Source of the DNA: Eshraghiella sp050874365
GTDB taxonomy: Bacteria > Bacillota > Clostridia > Lachnospirales > Lachnospiraceae
DNA: 14,059 bases
Assembly (NCBI GenBank): GCA_050874365.1
Contig: JBNMKN010000045.1
Coordinates: 1-14,059, forward strand
Direction of reading: 5' to 3'
A program made the translations under genes and the position numbers. Under the pieces are notes generated by a model, which was not told the DNA's origin, did not search any database, and was given only the letters and a program-made list of their open reading frames with translations. This document shows, piece by piece, positions 5,501-13,209 of this stretch. Numbering within the stretch: the first letter of the stretch is position 1; every line of letters begins with the position of its first letter.

Positions 5501-6364
5501 CTATTTTTTGATTAGTTCTATTATTCTTTCAAAATCATCCTGTGAATAATATTCTATCTCAATTTTTCCTTTGTTATTATTCTTATTATGTATAACAACT
5601 TTAGTTCCTATGATTTCTTTAAGTTTACTTTCAATATCCCTGTAAACAAAATCATCCTTTGGTTTATCCTTTGGCTTTTTCGTTTCTTCCGAACCGATAT
5701 TCTTTATCAGCTTTTCAACCTCACGGACACTGAGTTTTTCATCAAAAGCCTTCATTGCAAGTGCATACTGTGTATCACCGTTACTTACTGCAAGAAGTGC
5801 TCTCGCATGTCCTCCGGAAATCATATCATCGATTACCATTTTCTGTACACGTTCATCAAGTTTTAAAAGTCTGAGGGAATTGGTTACAGCTACACGGCTC
5901 TTAGAAACCTTTTCGGCAACCTCATCCTGCTTTAACTTATAATCTTTAATCAATTTCTGATATGCCAGTGCTTCTTCAATAGGGTTAAGGTTTTCTCTCT
6001 GGATATTTTCTATGAGAGCAACCTCCATTGCTTCCTGTGCCGAGAAATTCTTAATTACAACAGGAACTTCTTTCAAGCCTGCTTTTTTAGCAGCTCTCCA
6101 TCTTCTCTCTCCTGCTATAATTTCATAATAATTATCACGTTTCGTAACTACAATAGGTTCAATAACTCCATACTGTTTTATTGAGTCTGCCAATTCAAGT
6201 ATTGTATCTTCATCAAAAGTTTTTCTTGGCTGATTACGATTAGGTTCTATATCATTTATTTTTAAAACTGTATCAGCGGTAACTTCTACTATCTTTTCTT
6301 CTGGTTCTTTTACTCCGGGAATAAGATTATTAAGACCTCTTCCCAAACCTTTTTTTACTGCCAT
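5501..6364 (-). CDS. parB: Chromosome partitioning protein ParB (Spo0J)
   Basis: ParB binds parS, hydrolyses CTP and slides along DNA as a clamp to load SMC condensin and guide origin segregation with ParA. The 287-residue length is normal. The first 20 residues contain the conserved KKGLGRGLNNLIPG start, which in this family contacts and stimulates ParA. The CTP-binding N-terminal domain shows GERRWR (85-90) and ENIQRENLNP (119-128). The parS-binding helix-turn-helix is at about 143-165, and the C-terminal dimerisation domain is at about 238-287. The start codon overlaps the last ten bases of parA, so translation is coupled. Its target sites are at 7202-7297. Confidence 0.97.
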   Translation of the reverse strand: MAVKKGLGRGLNNLIPGVKEPEEKIVEVTADTVLKINDIEPNRNQPRKTFDEDTILELADSIKQYGVIEPIVVTKRDNYYEIIAGERRWRAAKKAGLKEVPVVIKNFSAQEAMEVALIENIQRENLNPIEEALAYQKLIKDYKLKQDEVAEKVSKSRVAVTNSLRLLKLDERVQKMVIDDMISGGHARALLAVSNGDTQYALAMKAFDEKLSVREVEKLIKNIGSEETKKPKDKPKDDFVYRDIESKLKEIIGTKVVIHNKNNNKGKIEIEYYSQDDFERIIELIKK

Positions 6365-7131
6365 TCATCTTCTCCTCTATGGATAACTTCATCTGCTAAT
6401 AATCTGTAACTTTCTGCTCCTGCTGATTTAGTATCATACAGATTAATCGGTAATCCATGGCTTGGTGCTTCTGCAAGTCTTATATTTCGTGGAATTATAG
6501 TTTTATAAACCGTCTGTTTAAGATTTGCTTTAACATTTTCCACAACCTGTAGAGATAAATTAGTTCTGGCATCATACATTGTAAATACAACGCCTTCTAT
6601 TTCTAATTCGGGATTCAATTTCTGTTTAACAAGATTTATCGTTCTGATTAATTGTGATAATCCTTCCAATGCATAATATTCGCATTGAATAGGGACAAGA
6701 ACAGTATTAGCAGCAGTCATTGCATTTACTGTAAGCATTGATAAGGAAGGTGGGCAATCAAGAAGTATAAAATCATATTTTTCTTTCAAAGAATCTACTA
6801 TCTTCTTTAAGATATATTCTCTGTCATCTATATCAATAAGATCTATTTCAGCTCCTGCAAGATTTACATTAGATGGTATAACATCCAAGTCATCCATAAC
6901 ACTCTTATATATACAATCGTTTATTGAAGCTTCTCCAAGCATCAATTCATATACTGTATTTTCTGTGTTATTCTTGTCAATTCCAAGTCCGCTTGTTGTA
7001 TTTCCCTGTGGGTCAACATCTATTACAAGCACTTTCTGACCTTGTTCTGCAAGACATGCTGACAAATTAATCGTTGTTGTTGTTTTTCCAACGCCACCTT
7101 TTTGGTTGGCGACTGCAATTATTCTTCCCAT
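6355..7131 (-). CDS. parA: Chromosome partitioning ATPase ParA (Soj)
   Basis: ParA is a deviant Walker ATPase that binds DNA non-specifically in the ATP state and is released by ParB. In Firmicutes it also controls DnaA. The protein is 258 residues from the start I choose. Walker A is at 11-18 (KGGVGKTT, signature lysine K11, P-loop lysine K16). Walker A' (DVDPQGN) and Walker B (LLDCPPSLS) follow in normal order. I start at ATG 7131, which has GGAGG five bases upstream. A GTG at 7143 in the same frame would add four residues but lies within that ribosome binding site. The promoter is just upstream, beside the parS cluster, so autoregulation by ParB is possible. Confidence 0.97.
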   Translation of the reverse strand: MGRIIAVANQKGGVGKTTTTINLSACLAEQGQKVLVIDVDPQGNTTSGLGIDKNNTENTVYELMLGEASINDCIYKSVMDDLDVIPSNVNLAGAEIDLIDIDDREYILKKIVDSLKEKYDFILLDCPPSLSMLTVNAMTAANTVLVPIQCEYYALEGLSQLIRTINLVKQKLNPELEIEGVVFTMYDARTNLSLQVVENVKANLKQTVYKTIIPRNIRLAEAPSHGLPINLYDTKSAGAESYRLLADEVIHRGEDEWQ

Positions 7132-7159
7132 GTTTACCTCCACTAACTTACGCTCGTAT

Positions 7160-7168
7160 ATTATATCA
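7160..7168 (-). promoter_or_regulatory. Extended -10 promoter of parA
   Basis: TGATATAAT on the minus strand (7160-7168) is an extended -10 element, 28 bases before the parA start codon. No good -35 box is found 17 bases further up, as is common for extended -10 promoters. The nearest parS site is only about 34 bases upstream, so bound ParB could affect this promoter. Confidence 0.6.
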
Positions 7169-7201
7169 CTTTTACGTTGTTATTTCCATACTTTTATTAA
7201 A

Positions 7202-7217
7202 TGTTTCACGTGGAACA
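7202..7217. promoter_or_regulatory. parS site 1 (15 of 16 bases match)
   Basis: This 16-bp near-palindrome matches the parS consensus TGTTTCACGTGAAACA with one change (G for A at 7213). It lies in the parA-regulator intergenic region, on the parA side. Confidence 0.93.
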
Positions 7218-7238
7218 TCGGTTACTTATGGGGTTAAA

Positions 7239-7254
7239 TGTTTCACGTGAAACA
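7239..7254. promoter_or_regulatory. parS site 2 (perfect consensus)
   Basis: This is an exact copy of the 16-bp palindrome TGTTTCACGTGAAACA. It is the ParB clamp-loading site, 37 bp centre to centre from site 1. Confidence 0.98.
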
Positions 7255-7281
7255 TTTTAAATAACCCATCAAATCAAAAAA

Positions 7282-7297
7282 GGTTTCACGTGAAACA
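7282..7297. promoter_or_regulatory. parS site 3 (15 of 16 bases match)
   Basis: This copy matches the parS palindrome except for its first base (G for T). Its last base directly abuts the stop codon of the response regulator gene (7298-7300). It lies 43 bp centre to centre from site 2. Confidence 0.93.
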
Positions 7298-7954
7298 TCA
7301 CATGAAACCATCATTTTGAAATAATTCTGAATTTTTAACTGCAAAAACCGCAGCCTGTGTTCTGTCATTAACATTTATTTTTCTAAAGATACTTGATACA
7401 TGATTTTTAACAGTACGTTCTGTAATTTTCAGTTCATTTGAAATATCTTTATTAACATATCCTTTTGAAATCAATAATAATACTTCAATTTCTCTTTTGG
7501 TAAGATTCTTAATTCTGTCCTCCGGGTCATCTTCCTGTTGAACAGGTATGTTTAACAGTTTTTCAAGTTCGGGTTGTATGTATTTTTTTCCTTCATATAC
7601 TGAATACACAGCTCTTTTCAGTATATCGACATCACAATCTTTTGTTATAAACCCATCGCAGCCTTCTTTGATAACATAAGCCATTTTTTTAGCATTTGCA
7701 TTATCGCTTATTATTATCGTTCCAACATTGAAACAATGTTCTTTCATAAGCTTAATAATTTTAGTACCGTTAATCCCCGATATATTAATATCAATCAAAA
7801 CAACGTTAGGTTTAATTTTATTTACTTCACTGAGACATTCAAAACCATCACCTGCACTTCCCACAACATTCACTTCACATTCATTTTCAAGTAATGAAAT
7901 GATACCCTGTCGTACAAGTGTATGATTTTCAGCAACAAACACATTAATAGGCAT
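7298..7954 (-). CDS. Orphan LuxR/NarL-family response regulator (DegU-like)
   Basis: The 218-residue protein has a receiver domain (1-122) and a C-terminal LuxR-type helix-turn-helix (about 149-210, containing LTKREIEVLLLISKGYVNKD). The phospho-acceptor is D55, with S83 and K105 at the usual switch positions. The acidic pair that normally binds magnesium reads E9-N10 instead of two acidic residues, so phosphorylation may be weak or replaced by another control. No histidine kinase is in the window. The gene sits 19 bases after a coiled-coil gene, and both share a GGGGGTTACA ribosome binding region, so they are probably co-expressed. Its stop codon touches a parS site. What it regulates is unknown. 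Confidence 0.88.
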   Translation of the reverse strand: MPINVFVAENHTLVRQGIISLLENECEVNVVGSAGDGFECLSEVNKIKPNVVLIDINISGINGTKIIKLMKEHCFNVGTIIISDNANAKKMAYVIKEGCDGFITKDCDVDILKRAVYSVYEGKKYIQPELEKLLNIPVQQEDDPEDRIKNLTKREIEVLLLISKGYVNKDISNELKITERTVKNHVSSIFRKINVNDRTQAAVFAVKNSELFQNDGFM

Positions 7955-7973
7955 AGTCTGTAACCCCCGTTTC

Positions 7974-8408
7974 TTAAAACAGTTTTAAAAGTTTATCCAT
8001 TTCAATTTTTGCACGGTGTAAATCCATATCCATGAATTTTCGTATAAGTTTTAACTTATCTTCTATATTTTCCACCGGCTCTTTTCCCAATACATTTTTA
8101 TAGTCCAGATTTTTAATATCTTCCAGCTTACTTAATATCTCCTGTTTTTTCTTATTGATATCATTAATTTGACTTTTCTTACTCTCGATTATCTGGTTAA
8201 GAGTATTAATCTCTGTATCAACATTATTAGTCTGAGTTGCAGAAAAAACATTATATTCTTTATCAATACTTCTCTTGATAGCATTAATCTGCTTTTTAGT
8301 ATCTTTTATCTGACTTTCTATTCTGGAGATACTTTTATCATAGAAAGCAGCCTGACTGTTTAATTCATCTTCATAAGATGATAAAAAAGCTAATATACTG
8401 TTACTCAT
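7974..8408 (-). CDS. Coiled-coil protein of unknown function, paired with the response regulator
   Basis: The 144-residue protein is almost entirely charged amphipathic helix, with two coiled-coil stretches (about 18-55 and 62-100) separated by a short linker (FSATQTNN). A C-terminal helix follows (about 113-144). It has no membrane segment and no catalytic motif. The double coiled coil next to a DegU-like regulator recalls the cytoplasmic sensing part of DegS kinases without the kinase domain. That is inference from layout only. It starts 12 bases after rsmG with a strong GGGGG ribosome binding site, so it is likely part of the mnmE-mnmG-rsmG transcription unit. Confidence 0.7.
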   Translation of the reverse strand: MSNSILAFLSSYEDELNSQAAFYDKSISRIESQIKDTKKQINAIKRSIDKEYNVFSATQTNNVDTEINTLNQIIESKKSQINDINKKKQEILSKLEDIKNLDYKNVLGKEPVENIEDKLKLIRKFMDMDLHRAKIEMDKLLKLF

Positions 8409-8420
8409 TGTAACCCCCTG

Positions 8421-9134
8421 TTATTTTAACGGTTCTTTTGACGGAAGTCCCGACTTACGTGGATATTTAACTGATGTATTTCTTAATTTGTCAATTACTA
8501 CAAAAGTTCTTGATATGTCGGTTTCAGGTAAAATAAAATCAACTGTTTTTTCTATCTTACCTCCAAGCATATTGACTGCTTTTTTTGCGCTGTTAATTTC
8601 TTCTTCACATTCTCCGGCTTTATAAGATACAAACTTTCCTCCAACTTTAACATAAGGAATACAATATTCACTTAAAGTTGAAAGGTTGGCAACTGCCCTT
8701 GATACACACAAATCATATTTTTCCCTGTATGTATCATTGTGAGCATAATCTTCTGCTCTTCCGTGTATTGCATTTATATCTTTAAGCTGTAATTCTGTGA
8801 TTACTTCATTAAGGAAATTTACTCTTTTATTAAGTGAATCAAGGAGAGTAATTTTCACATCAGGAAATACTATTTTTAATACCATTCCCGGGAAACCCGC
8901 ACCTGTTCCGATATCAATTATATTGGTAACATCTGACATATTAACAGCTTTAATTATTGAAAGACTGTCGGCAAAGTGTTTTATAACCACATCTTTATAT
9001 TCGGTAATTGCTGTCAGGTTCATTACTTTGTTCTTTTCAATAAGTAACTCATAATACTTTATAAGTTTATCAATCTTATCCTGACTTAATTCAATTCCAA
9101 TCTTCTGAATATATTCTTTTAAAAAATCAACCAT
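8421..9134 (-). CDS. rsmG: 16S rRNA (guanine527-N7)-methyltransferase RsmG (GidB)
   Basis: RsmG methylates N7 of G527 in 16S rRNA using S-adenosylmethionine; loss gives low-level streptomycin resistance. The protein is 237 residues, normal for the family. The SAM-binding motif IDIGTGAGFPG is at 73-83, followed by the acidic ribose-binding strand and the conserved SRAVANL (145-151). The C-terminus has the typical KYPRKSGLP ending (223-231). I choose ATG 9134, which has AGGAG at the right distance. A longer frame from 9164 would add ten residues lying inside mnmG and has no ribosome binding site. The start overlaps the end of mnmG by eight bases, so translation is coupled. Confidence 0.96.
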   Translation of the reverse strand: MVDFLKEYIQKIGIELSQDKIDKLIKYYELLIEKNKVMNLTAITEYKDVVIKHFADSLSIIKAVNMSDVTNIIDIGTGAGFPGMVLKIVFPDVKITLLDSLNKRVNFLNEVITELQLKDINAIHGRAEDYAHNDTYREKYDLCVSRAVANLSTLSEYCIPYVKVGGKFVSYKAGECEEEINSAKKAVNMLGGKIEKTVDFILPETDISRTFVVIDKLRNTSVKYPRKSGLPSKEPLK

Positions 9135-11010
9135 CTTTTCTCCTATGCTGCTCCATATATACAAGCAATACCGTTATATCTGCCGGAGATACACCCGATA
9201 TTCTTGATGCCTGTCCGATAGACCTTGGTGAATAATTTTTTAACTTCTGTTTTGCTTCAATTCTTAAACCGCTGATATTATCAAAATCAATATCCTCCGG
9301 TATAAGTTTATTTTCAAGTTTTTTAAAATGCTCAACCTGTTTCTGTTCTCTTGTAATATATCCCTCATACTTGATATTGATATTTACCTGTTCTATAACA
9401 TCTGTATCAAGCTGTGGTCTGTTTTCATCAATCTCTCCGAGAATTTCATAATTCAATTCAGGACGGCGTATTAATTCTGCCAGAGAAGCACCATTATTAA
9501 GAGGTGTGCTCTCATGTCTGATTAAAAGATTATTAACCTTTTCGCTGCCGCCCACGCTGACACTTTTAAGTCTCTCAATTTCATTGTCGATTGCTTTAAT
9601 TTTTTCTACTACTTTATTATATCTTTCATCGGACAAAAGACCTACTCTATGCCCCTGTTTATAAAGTCTTATATCAGCATTATCCTGTCTTAACAAAAGT
9701 CTGTATTCTGCCCTGCTTGTCATCATTCTGTAAGGCTCTTTATTTTCTTTTGTTACAAGGTCATCAATCAATACGCCGATATATGCTTCTGATCTGTCAA
9801 GGATAAGTGGCTCTTTATTGAGAACCTTCATTGCCGCATTAATTCCCGCAATAAGTCCCTGTGCCGCCGCTTCTTCATATCCCGAACTTCCGTTTAACTG
9901 GCCTCCGGAAAAAAGACCCGATATATTCTTAAATTCAAGTGATGATTTTAACTGGTTAGGATTAATACAGTCATATTCTATTGCATAAGCATTTCTGACT
10001 ATTTTTGCATGTTCAAGCCCCGGTACTGTCTTATACATGGCATACTGGACGTCCTCAGGAAGGGAACTTGACATTCCTCCCAGATAATATTCATGGGTGT
10101 AATTTCCCTCAGGCTCAATGAATACCTGATGTCTGTCTTTATCCTTAAATCTCATAACCTTGTCTTCAATAGACGGACAATATCTTGGTCCTGTTCCGTG
10201 GATAACCCCTGAATAAAGCGGTGACCTGTCAATGTTGTCCCTTATGATTTTATGTGTCTCTTCATTAGTATATGTAAGCCAGCATGAACGCTGTTCCTTC
10301 TGGATGCTTTCAGGGTCTGTTGTGAATGAAAAAGGTACAATCTTTTTATCCCCGAACTGTTCTTCCATTTTATCAAAATCAATGGTTCTACCGTCAACTC
10401 TGGCAGGCGTACCTGTCTTAAATCTTACAATCTCTATTCCAAGTTTTTTCATGGATTCCGATAAATAATTGGCTGCAAGAAGTCCGTTTGGACCTGTATA
10501 ATAACTTATATCTCCAAAAATACATCTTGCTTTAAGATATGTTCCCGTACAAAGGACTACTGCTTTGGTATAATATTCGGCACCAGAAAAAGTTTTAACA
10601 CCTTTAATAACGCCGTTTTCTGCCATAAGCTCGGCTACCTCAGCCTGTCTTATAGTAAGATGGTCTGTATTCTCAAGTGTTTTTCTCATAGTGGCACTGT
10701 ATTCCGACTTATCAGCCTGCGCTCTTAATGAATGAACAGCAGGACCCTTTGACTGGTTTAACATTTTTGACTGTATAAATGTCTTATCAATATTAACACC
10801 CATCTCTCCGCCGAGTGCGTCTATTTCCCTTACAAGATGTCCTTTAGAGCTTCCTCCGACATTAGGATTACATGGCATAAGTGCGATACTTTCAACACTC
10901 ACCGTAAACATTATAGTCTCAAGTCCCAGTCTTGCACAGGCAAGTGCAGCTTCACATCCTGCATGACCTGCTCCGACTACCGCTATATCATATTCTTCAA
11001 CAACATTCAT
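9127..11010 (-). CDS. mnmG: tRNA uridine-5-carboxymethylaminomethyl modification enzyme MnmG (GidA)
   Basis: With MnmE this FAD- and folate-dependent enzyme adds the (carboxy)methylaminomethyl group to C5 of wobble uridine 34 in a subset of tRNAs. The 627-residue length is standard. The N-terminal FAD-binding Rossmann motif is G13-A-G15-H-A-G18. The CNPNVGGSSKGHLVREID block follows at about 47-64, and further on come the family motifs GTGPRYCPSIEDK and SGGQLNGSSGYEEAAAQG. The C-terminal helical domain ends in SGVSPADI and LLVYMEQHRR. It begins 20 bases after the mnmE stop, with AGGTGA as ribosome binding site, and overlaps rsmG at its 3' end. Confidence 0.97.
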   Translation of the reverse strand: MNVVEEYDIAVVGAGHAGCEAALACARLGLETIMFTVSVESIALMPCNPNVGGSSKGHLVREIDALGGEMGVNIDKTFIQSKMLNQSKGPAVHSLRAQADKSEYSATMRKTLENTDHLTIRQAEVAELMAENGVIKGVKTFSGAEYYTKAVVLCTGTYLKARCIFGDISYYTGPNGLLAANYLSESMKKLGIEIVRFKTGTPARVDGRTIDFDKMEEQFGDKKIVPFSFTTDPESIQKEQRSCWLTYTNEETHKIIRDNIDRSPLYSGVIHGTGPRYCPSIEDKVMRFKDKDRHQVFIEPEGNYTHEYYLGGMSSSLPEDVQYAMYKTVPGLEHAKIVRNAYAIEYDCINPNQLKSSLEFKNISGLFSGGQLNGSSGYEEAAAQGLIAGINAAMKVLNKEPLILDRSEAYIGVLIDDLVTKENKEPYRMMTSRAEYRLLLRQDNADIRLYKQGHRVGLLSDERYNKVVEKIKAIDNEIERLKSVSVGGSEKVNNLLIRHESTPLNNGASLAELIRRPELNYEILGEIDENRPQLDTDVIEQVNINIKYEGYITREQKQVEHFKKLENKLIPEDIDFDNISGLRIEAKQKLKNYSPRSIGQASRISGVSPADITVLLVYMEQHRRKDG

Positions 11011-11030
11011 ATCTTCACCTGTTTTCTAAA

Positions 11031-12401
11031 TTATTTTCCCATACAAAATTTACTGAATATTTCATTTACAAGATCGTCTTCCACCGATTCACCGATGATT
11101 TTACCAAGTTCTTCATAAGCATTAAGTAAATCGATAGTATAAAAATCTTCCGGCATTCCTTCATTAATACTTCTCTTTACAAGTCTAAGACTTTCTAATG
11201 CGTTGTCAAGTGCTGCTTTATCTCTTTCATTGGAAATATACACTTCATCATTAAAATCTATCTTACCTTCCGTAAACATATCCACAATGTAATCCGTAAG
11301 TTCTTCAAGTCCGGTATTTTCCTTTGCCGATACAAGAAATACACTGTTATTCGTTAATTCCTTCATCTTATCCACAGTTATGACTGGTTCAAGGTCGGAT
11401 TTGTTTAAAAGTACAACCGCCTTATTATTTTTTATCAGCTTAAGAATTTCATAATCATTTTCATCCAGTTTTCTGGATGAATCAACTACATACATAATTA
11501 AATCAGCATCTTCTGCCGTTGCTTTTGCCTTATTGACGCCTATGTTTTCCACAATATCTTCTGTATTTCTTATTCCTGCGGTATCAATGAGATTAAGTGT
11601 TATTCCGTTAAGGTTAATCTGTTCTTCTATAATATCCCTTGTTGTTCCTTCTATATCTGTAACAATAGCTCTTTCTCTACCTGATAAAATATTTAAAATA
11701 CTTGATTTTCCCGCATTTGGTTTCCCAAGTATTACGGTATTGATGCCCTGTGTGAATAACTTTCCGTTATCCACAGTTATCAACAGCTTTTCTGCTGTTT
11801 TTACCCACTTATCCACATAGTTTTCCAACTTATCCCCAAAATTATCAAGAGAAATGTGCTCAGGATCGTCTAAAGCAGCCTCTATAAAGGCTACATTGTG
11901 TATAACTTCCGCCCTGAGATTGCCTATCTGTTCCGATAATTTACCATTTAAGAGGTTAATGGAGTTTTTAAGAGCATATTTATTTTTTGAATTTATGATA
12001 TCAATTACTGCTTCTGCCTGGCTTAAATCAATTCTGCCATTTAAAAATGCCCGCTTTGTAAATTCACCCGGTTCCGCAGGCCTGGCTCCTGACTTAAGTA
12101 CCGCTTCAAGAACTTTTTTCATAACAAAAGAACCGCCATGGCAATTAATTTCTATGGTATCTTCCTTTGTATATGTGTTAGGAGCCGCCATTACCATTAC
12201 AAGAACTTCATCTACTATTTCATTATTAAAAACTATGTTTCCGTAATGAATAGTATGGGATTTGACTTCAGACATTTTCTTTTTGCTCTTCTTAGGCACA
12301 AAAATTTTGTCAATAACAGAAAATGCTTCTTCTCCGCTGATTCTTATTATTCCGATTCCCGAACCCATTCCTGTTGCAATAGCTGCAATTGTTTCTCTCA
12401 T
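11031..12401 (-). CDS. mnmE: tRNA modification GTPase MnmE (TrmE, ThdF)
   Basis: MnmE is the folate-binding GTPase partner of MnmG in wobble uridine modification. The 456-residue protein has the N-terminal folate-binding domain (1-118) and a helical domain interrupted by the G domain. G1 is GKPNAGKS (226-233), G3 DTAG (273-276) and G4 NKSD (333-336). The C-terminal catalytic cysteine motif is FCMGK (452-456, C453; often FCIGK in relatives). The start has GAGGT upstream. A 13-base direct repeat in its leader (12401-12413 and 12418-12430) duplicates that ribosome binding site. The gene follows a strong terminator after jag, so it needs readthrough or its own, unclear promoter. Its coding region carries the DnaA-box cluster at 11767-11838. 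Confidence 0.97.
   Translation of the reverse strand: MRETIAAIATGMGSGIGIIRISGEEAFSVIDKIFVPKKSKKKMSEVKSHTIHYGNIVFNNEIVDEVLVMVMAAPNTYTKEDTIEINCHGGSFVMKKVLEAVLKSGARPAEPGEFTKRAFLNGRIDLSQAEAVIDIINSKNKYALKNSINLLNGKLSEQIGNLRAEVIHNVAFIEAALDDPEHISLDNFGDKLENYVDKWVKTAEKLLITVDNGKLFTQGINTVILGKPNAGKSSILNILSGRERAIVTDIEGTTRDIIEEQINLNGITLNLIDTAGIRNTEDIVENIGVNKAKATAEDADLIMYVVDSSRKLDENDYEILKLIKNNKAVVLLNKSDLEPVITVDKMKELTNNSVFLVSAKENTGLEELTDYIVDMFTEGKIDFNDEVYISNERDKAALDNALESLRLVKRSINEGMPEDFYTIDLLNAYEELGKIIGESVEDDLVNEIFSKFCMGK
11767..11838 (+). promoter_or_regulatory. DnaA-box cluster inside mnmE (four boxes, same orientation)
   Basis: The boxes start at 11767 (TTATCCACA, perfect), 11777 (TTATCAACA, one change), 11809 (TTATCCACA, perfect) and 11830 (TTATCCCCA, one change). 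All point the same way. Spacings of 10, 32 and 21 bases are close to whole helical turns. A further perfect box is at 11368-11376. Such a cluster near the origin could titrate DnaA or influence transcription. Part of the pattern is forced by Val-Asp-Lys and Val-Asp-Asn codons. Confidence 0.55.
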
Positions 12402-12430
12402 ATTTCTTACCTCAGATTATTTCTTACCTC
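12401..12430 (-). repeat. 13-base direct repeat in the mnmE leader
   Basis: GAGGTAAGAAATA occurs twice on the minus strand (12418-12430 and 12401-12413) with a 17-base period. The second copy is the mnmE ribosome binding site running into the start codon; the first would be a decoy or a duplication scar. Confidence 0.7.
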
Positions 12431-12441
12431 TATATAATAAC

Positions 12442-12470
12442 AAAAAGGGATGTATTTCACATCCCTTTTT
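12442..12470 (-). terminator. Rho-independent terminator between jag and mnmE
   Basis: A perfect 12-bp stem (12442-12453 with 12459-12470) with a five-base loop and flanking A and T runs works in both directions. It ends the yidC-jag transcript 11 bases after the jag stop codon. Confidence 0.9.
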
Positions 12471-12480
12471 TTATCAGATA

Positions 12481-13188
12481 TTACTGTTTTTTCATAAATA
12501 CAACTACATGTCTGAATGGCTCTTCGCCCTCGCTCTTTGTAGATACGTATTTATCATTCTGAAGAGCTGAATGAATAATTCTTCTTTCATAAGGATTCAT
12601 TGGCTCTAAAGATACAGGACGTCTTGTTCTCTTAACTTTATATGCAATGTTTTTTGCAAGTGATTCAAGAGTTGCTTTACGTCTTTCCCTGTAATTTTCA
12701 GTGTCAAGTTTGACTCTGAAATACTTACCGCCTTCTTTGTTGGCTACAAGGCTTATAAGATACTGAAGTGAATCAAGAGTCTGTCCTCTCTTACCGATAA
12801 GAACACCCATATCACCACCTATAAGGTTAATGTCTATGCTTTCATCATCATTAAAACTAATTTCTATAGTTACCTCAAGGTCCATTGTCTTAAATATATC
12901 ATTTAAGAATTTTCTGATTTTATCTTCAACTGCACCTTTATCAACAACTTTTTCCGGTTTAACTTCTTCAGTTTCTTCAACTGTTATTTCTTCTATGATT
13001 TCGGCATTTTCTTCCTGCTTCTTTGATACAAGAATTTTTGCTGGCTTACTGTTTATAAAACCGAATAAACCATTTGAGCCTTTTTCAATTACTTCATATT
13101 CAAGATTATCACTTGATGTTTCTAACTGCAATGCTGCATTTATTAATGCTTCTTCTACAGTCTTTCCCGTAACCTCAATTTTCTCCAT
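12481..13188 (-). CDS. jag: KH-R3H RNA-binding protein Jag (KhpB)
   Basis: Jag/KhpB binds RNA, usually with KhpA, and affects cell division and cell wall growth in Firmicutes. The 235-residue protein has the N-terminal Jag_N domain (1-52, with GLFGF at 40-44). A glutamate-rich linker covers about 57-85. The KH domain carries GKRG at 132-135, and the R3H domain has RRIIH at 202-206. It starts 21 bases after the yidC stop with AGAGGA as ribosome binding site, and it is followed directly by the terminator at 12442-12470. The yidC-jag pair is conserved near the origin in this phylum. Confidence 0.96.
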   Translation of the reverse strand: MEKIEVTGKTVEEALINAALQLETSSDNLEYEVIEKGSNGLFGFINSKPAKILVSKKQEENAEIIEEITVEETEEVKPEKVVDKGAVEDKIRKFLNDIFKTMDLEVTIEISFNDDESIDINLIGGDMGVLIGKRGQTLDSLQYLISLVANKEGGKYFRVKLDTENYRERRKATLESLAKNIAYKVKRTRRPVSLEPMNPYERRIIHSALQNDKYVSTKSEGEEPFRHVVVFMKKQ

Positions 13189-13209
13189 AATAATTCCTCT
13201 GTTTAAAAA

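Noticed and set aside
8882..8895. Possible Noc binding site (CCCGGG-centred palindrome) in rsmG
   Set aside because: Three of 14 positions differ from the consensus, and the bases are dictated by the conserved GFPG motif of RsmG.
9134..9164. Longer rsmG start at 9164
   Set aside because: It has no ribosome binding site and lies within mnmG; ATG 9134 has AGGAG at good spacing.
11767..11838. The replication origin itself
   Set aside because: The cluster is inside a conserved coding gene without an A+T-rich unwinding region or dnaA beside it. oriC is expected beyond the right edge.
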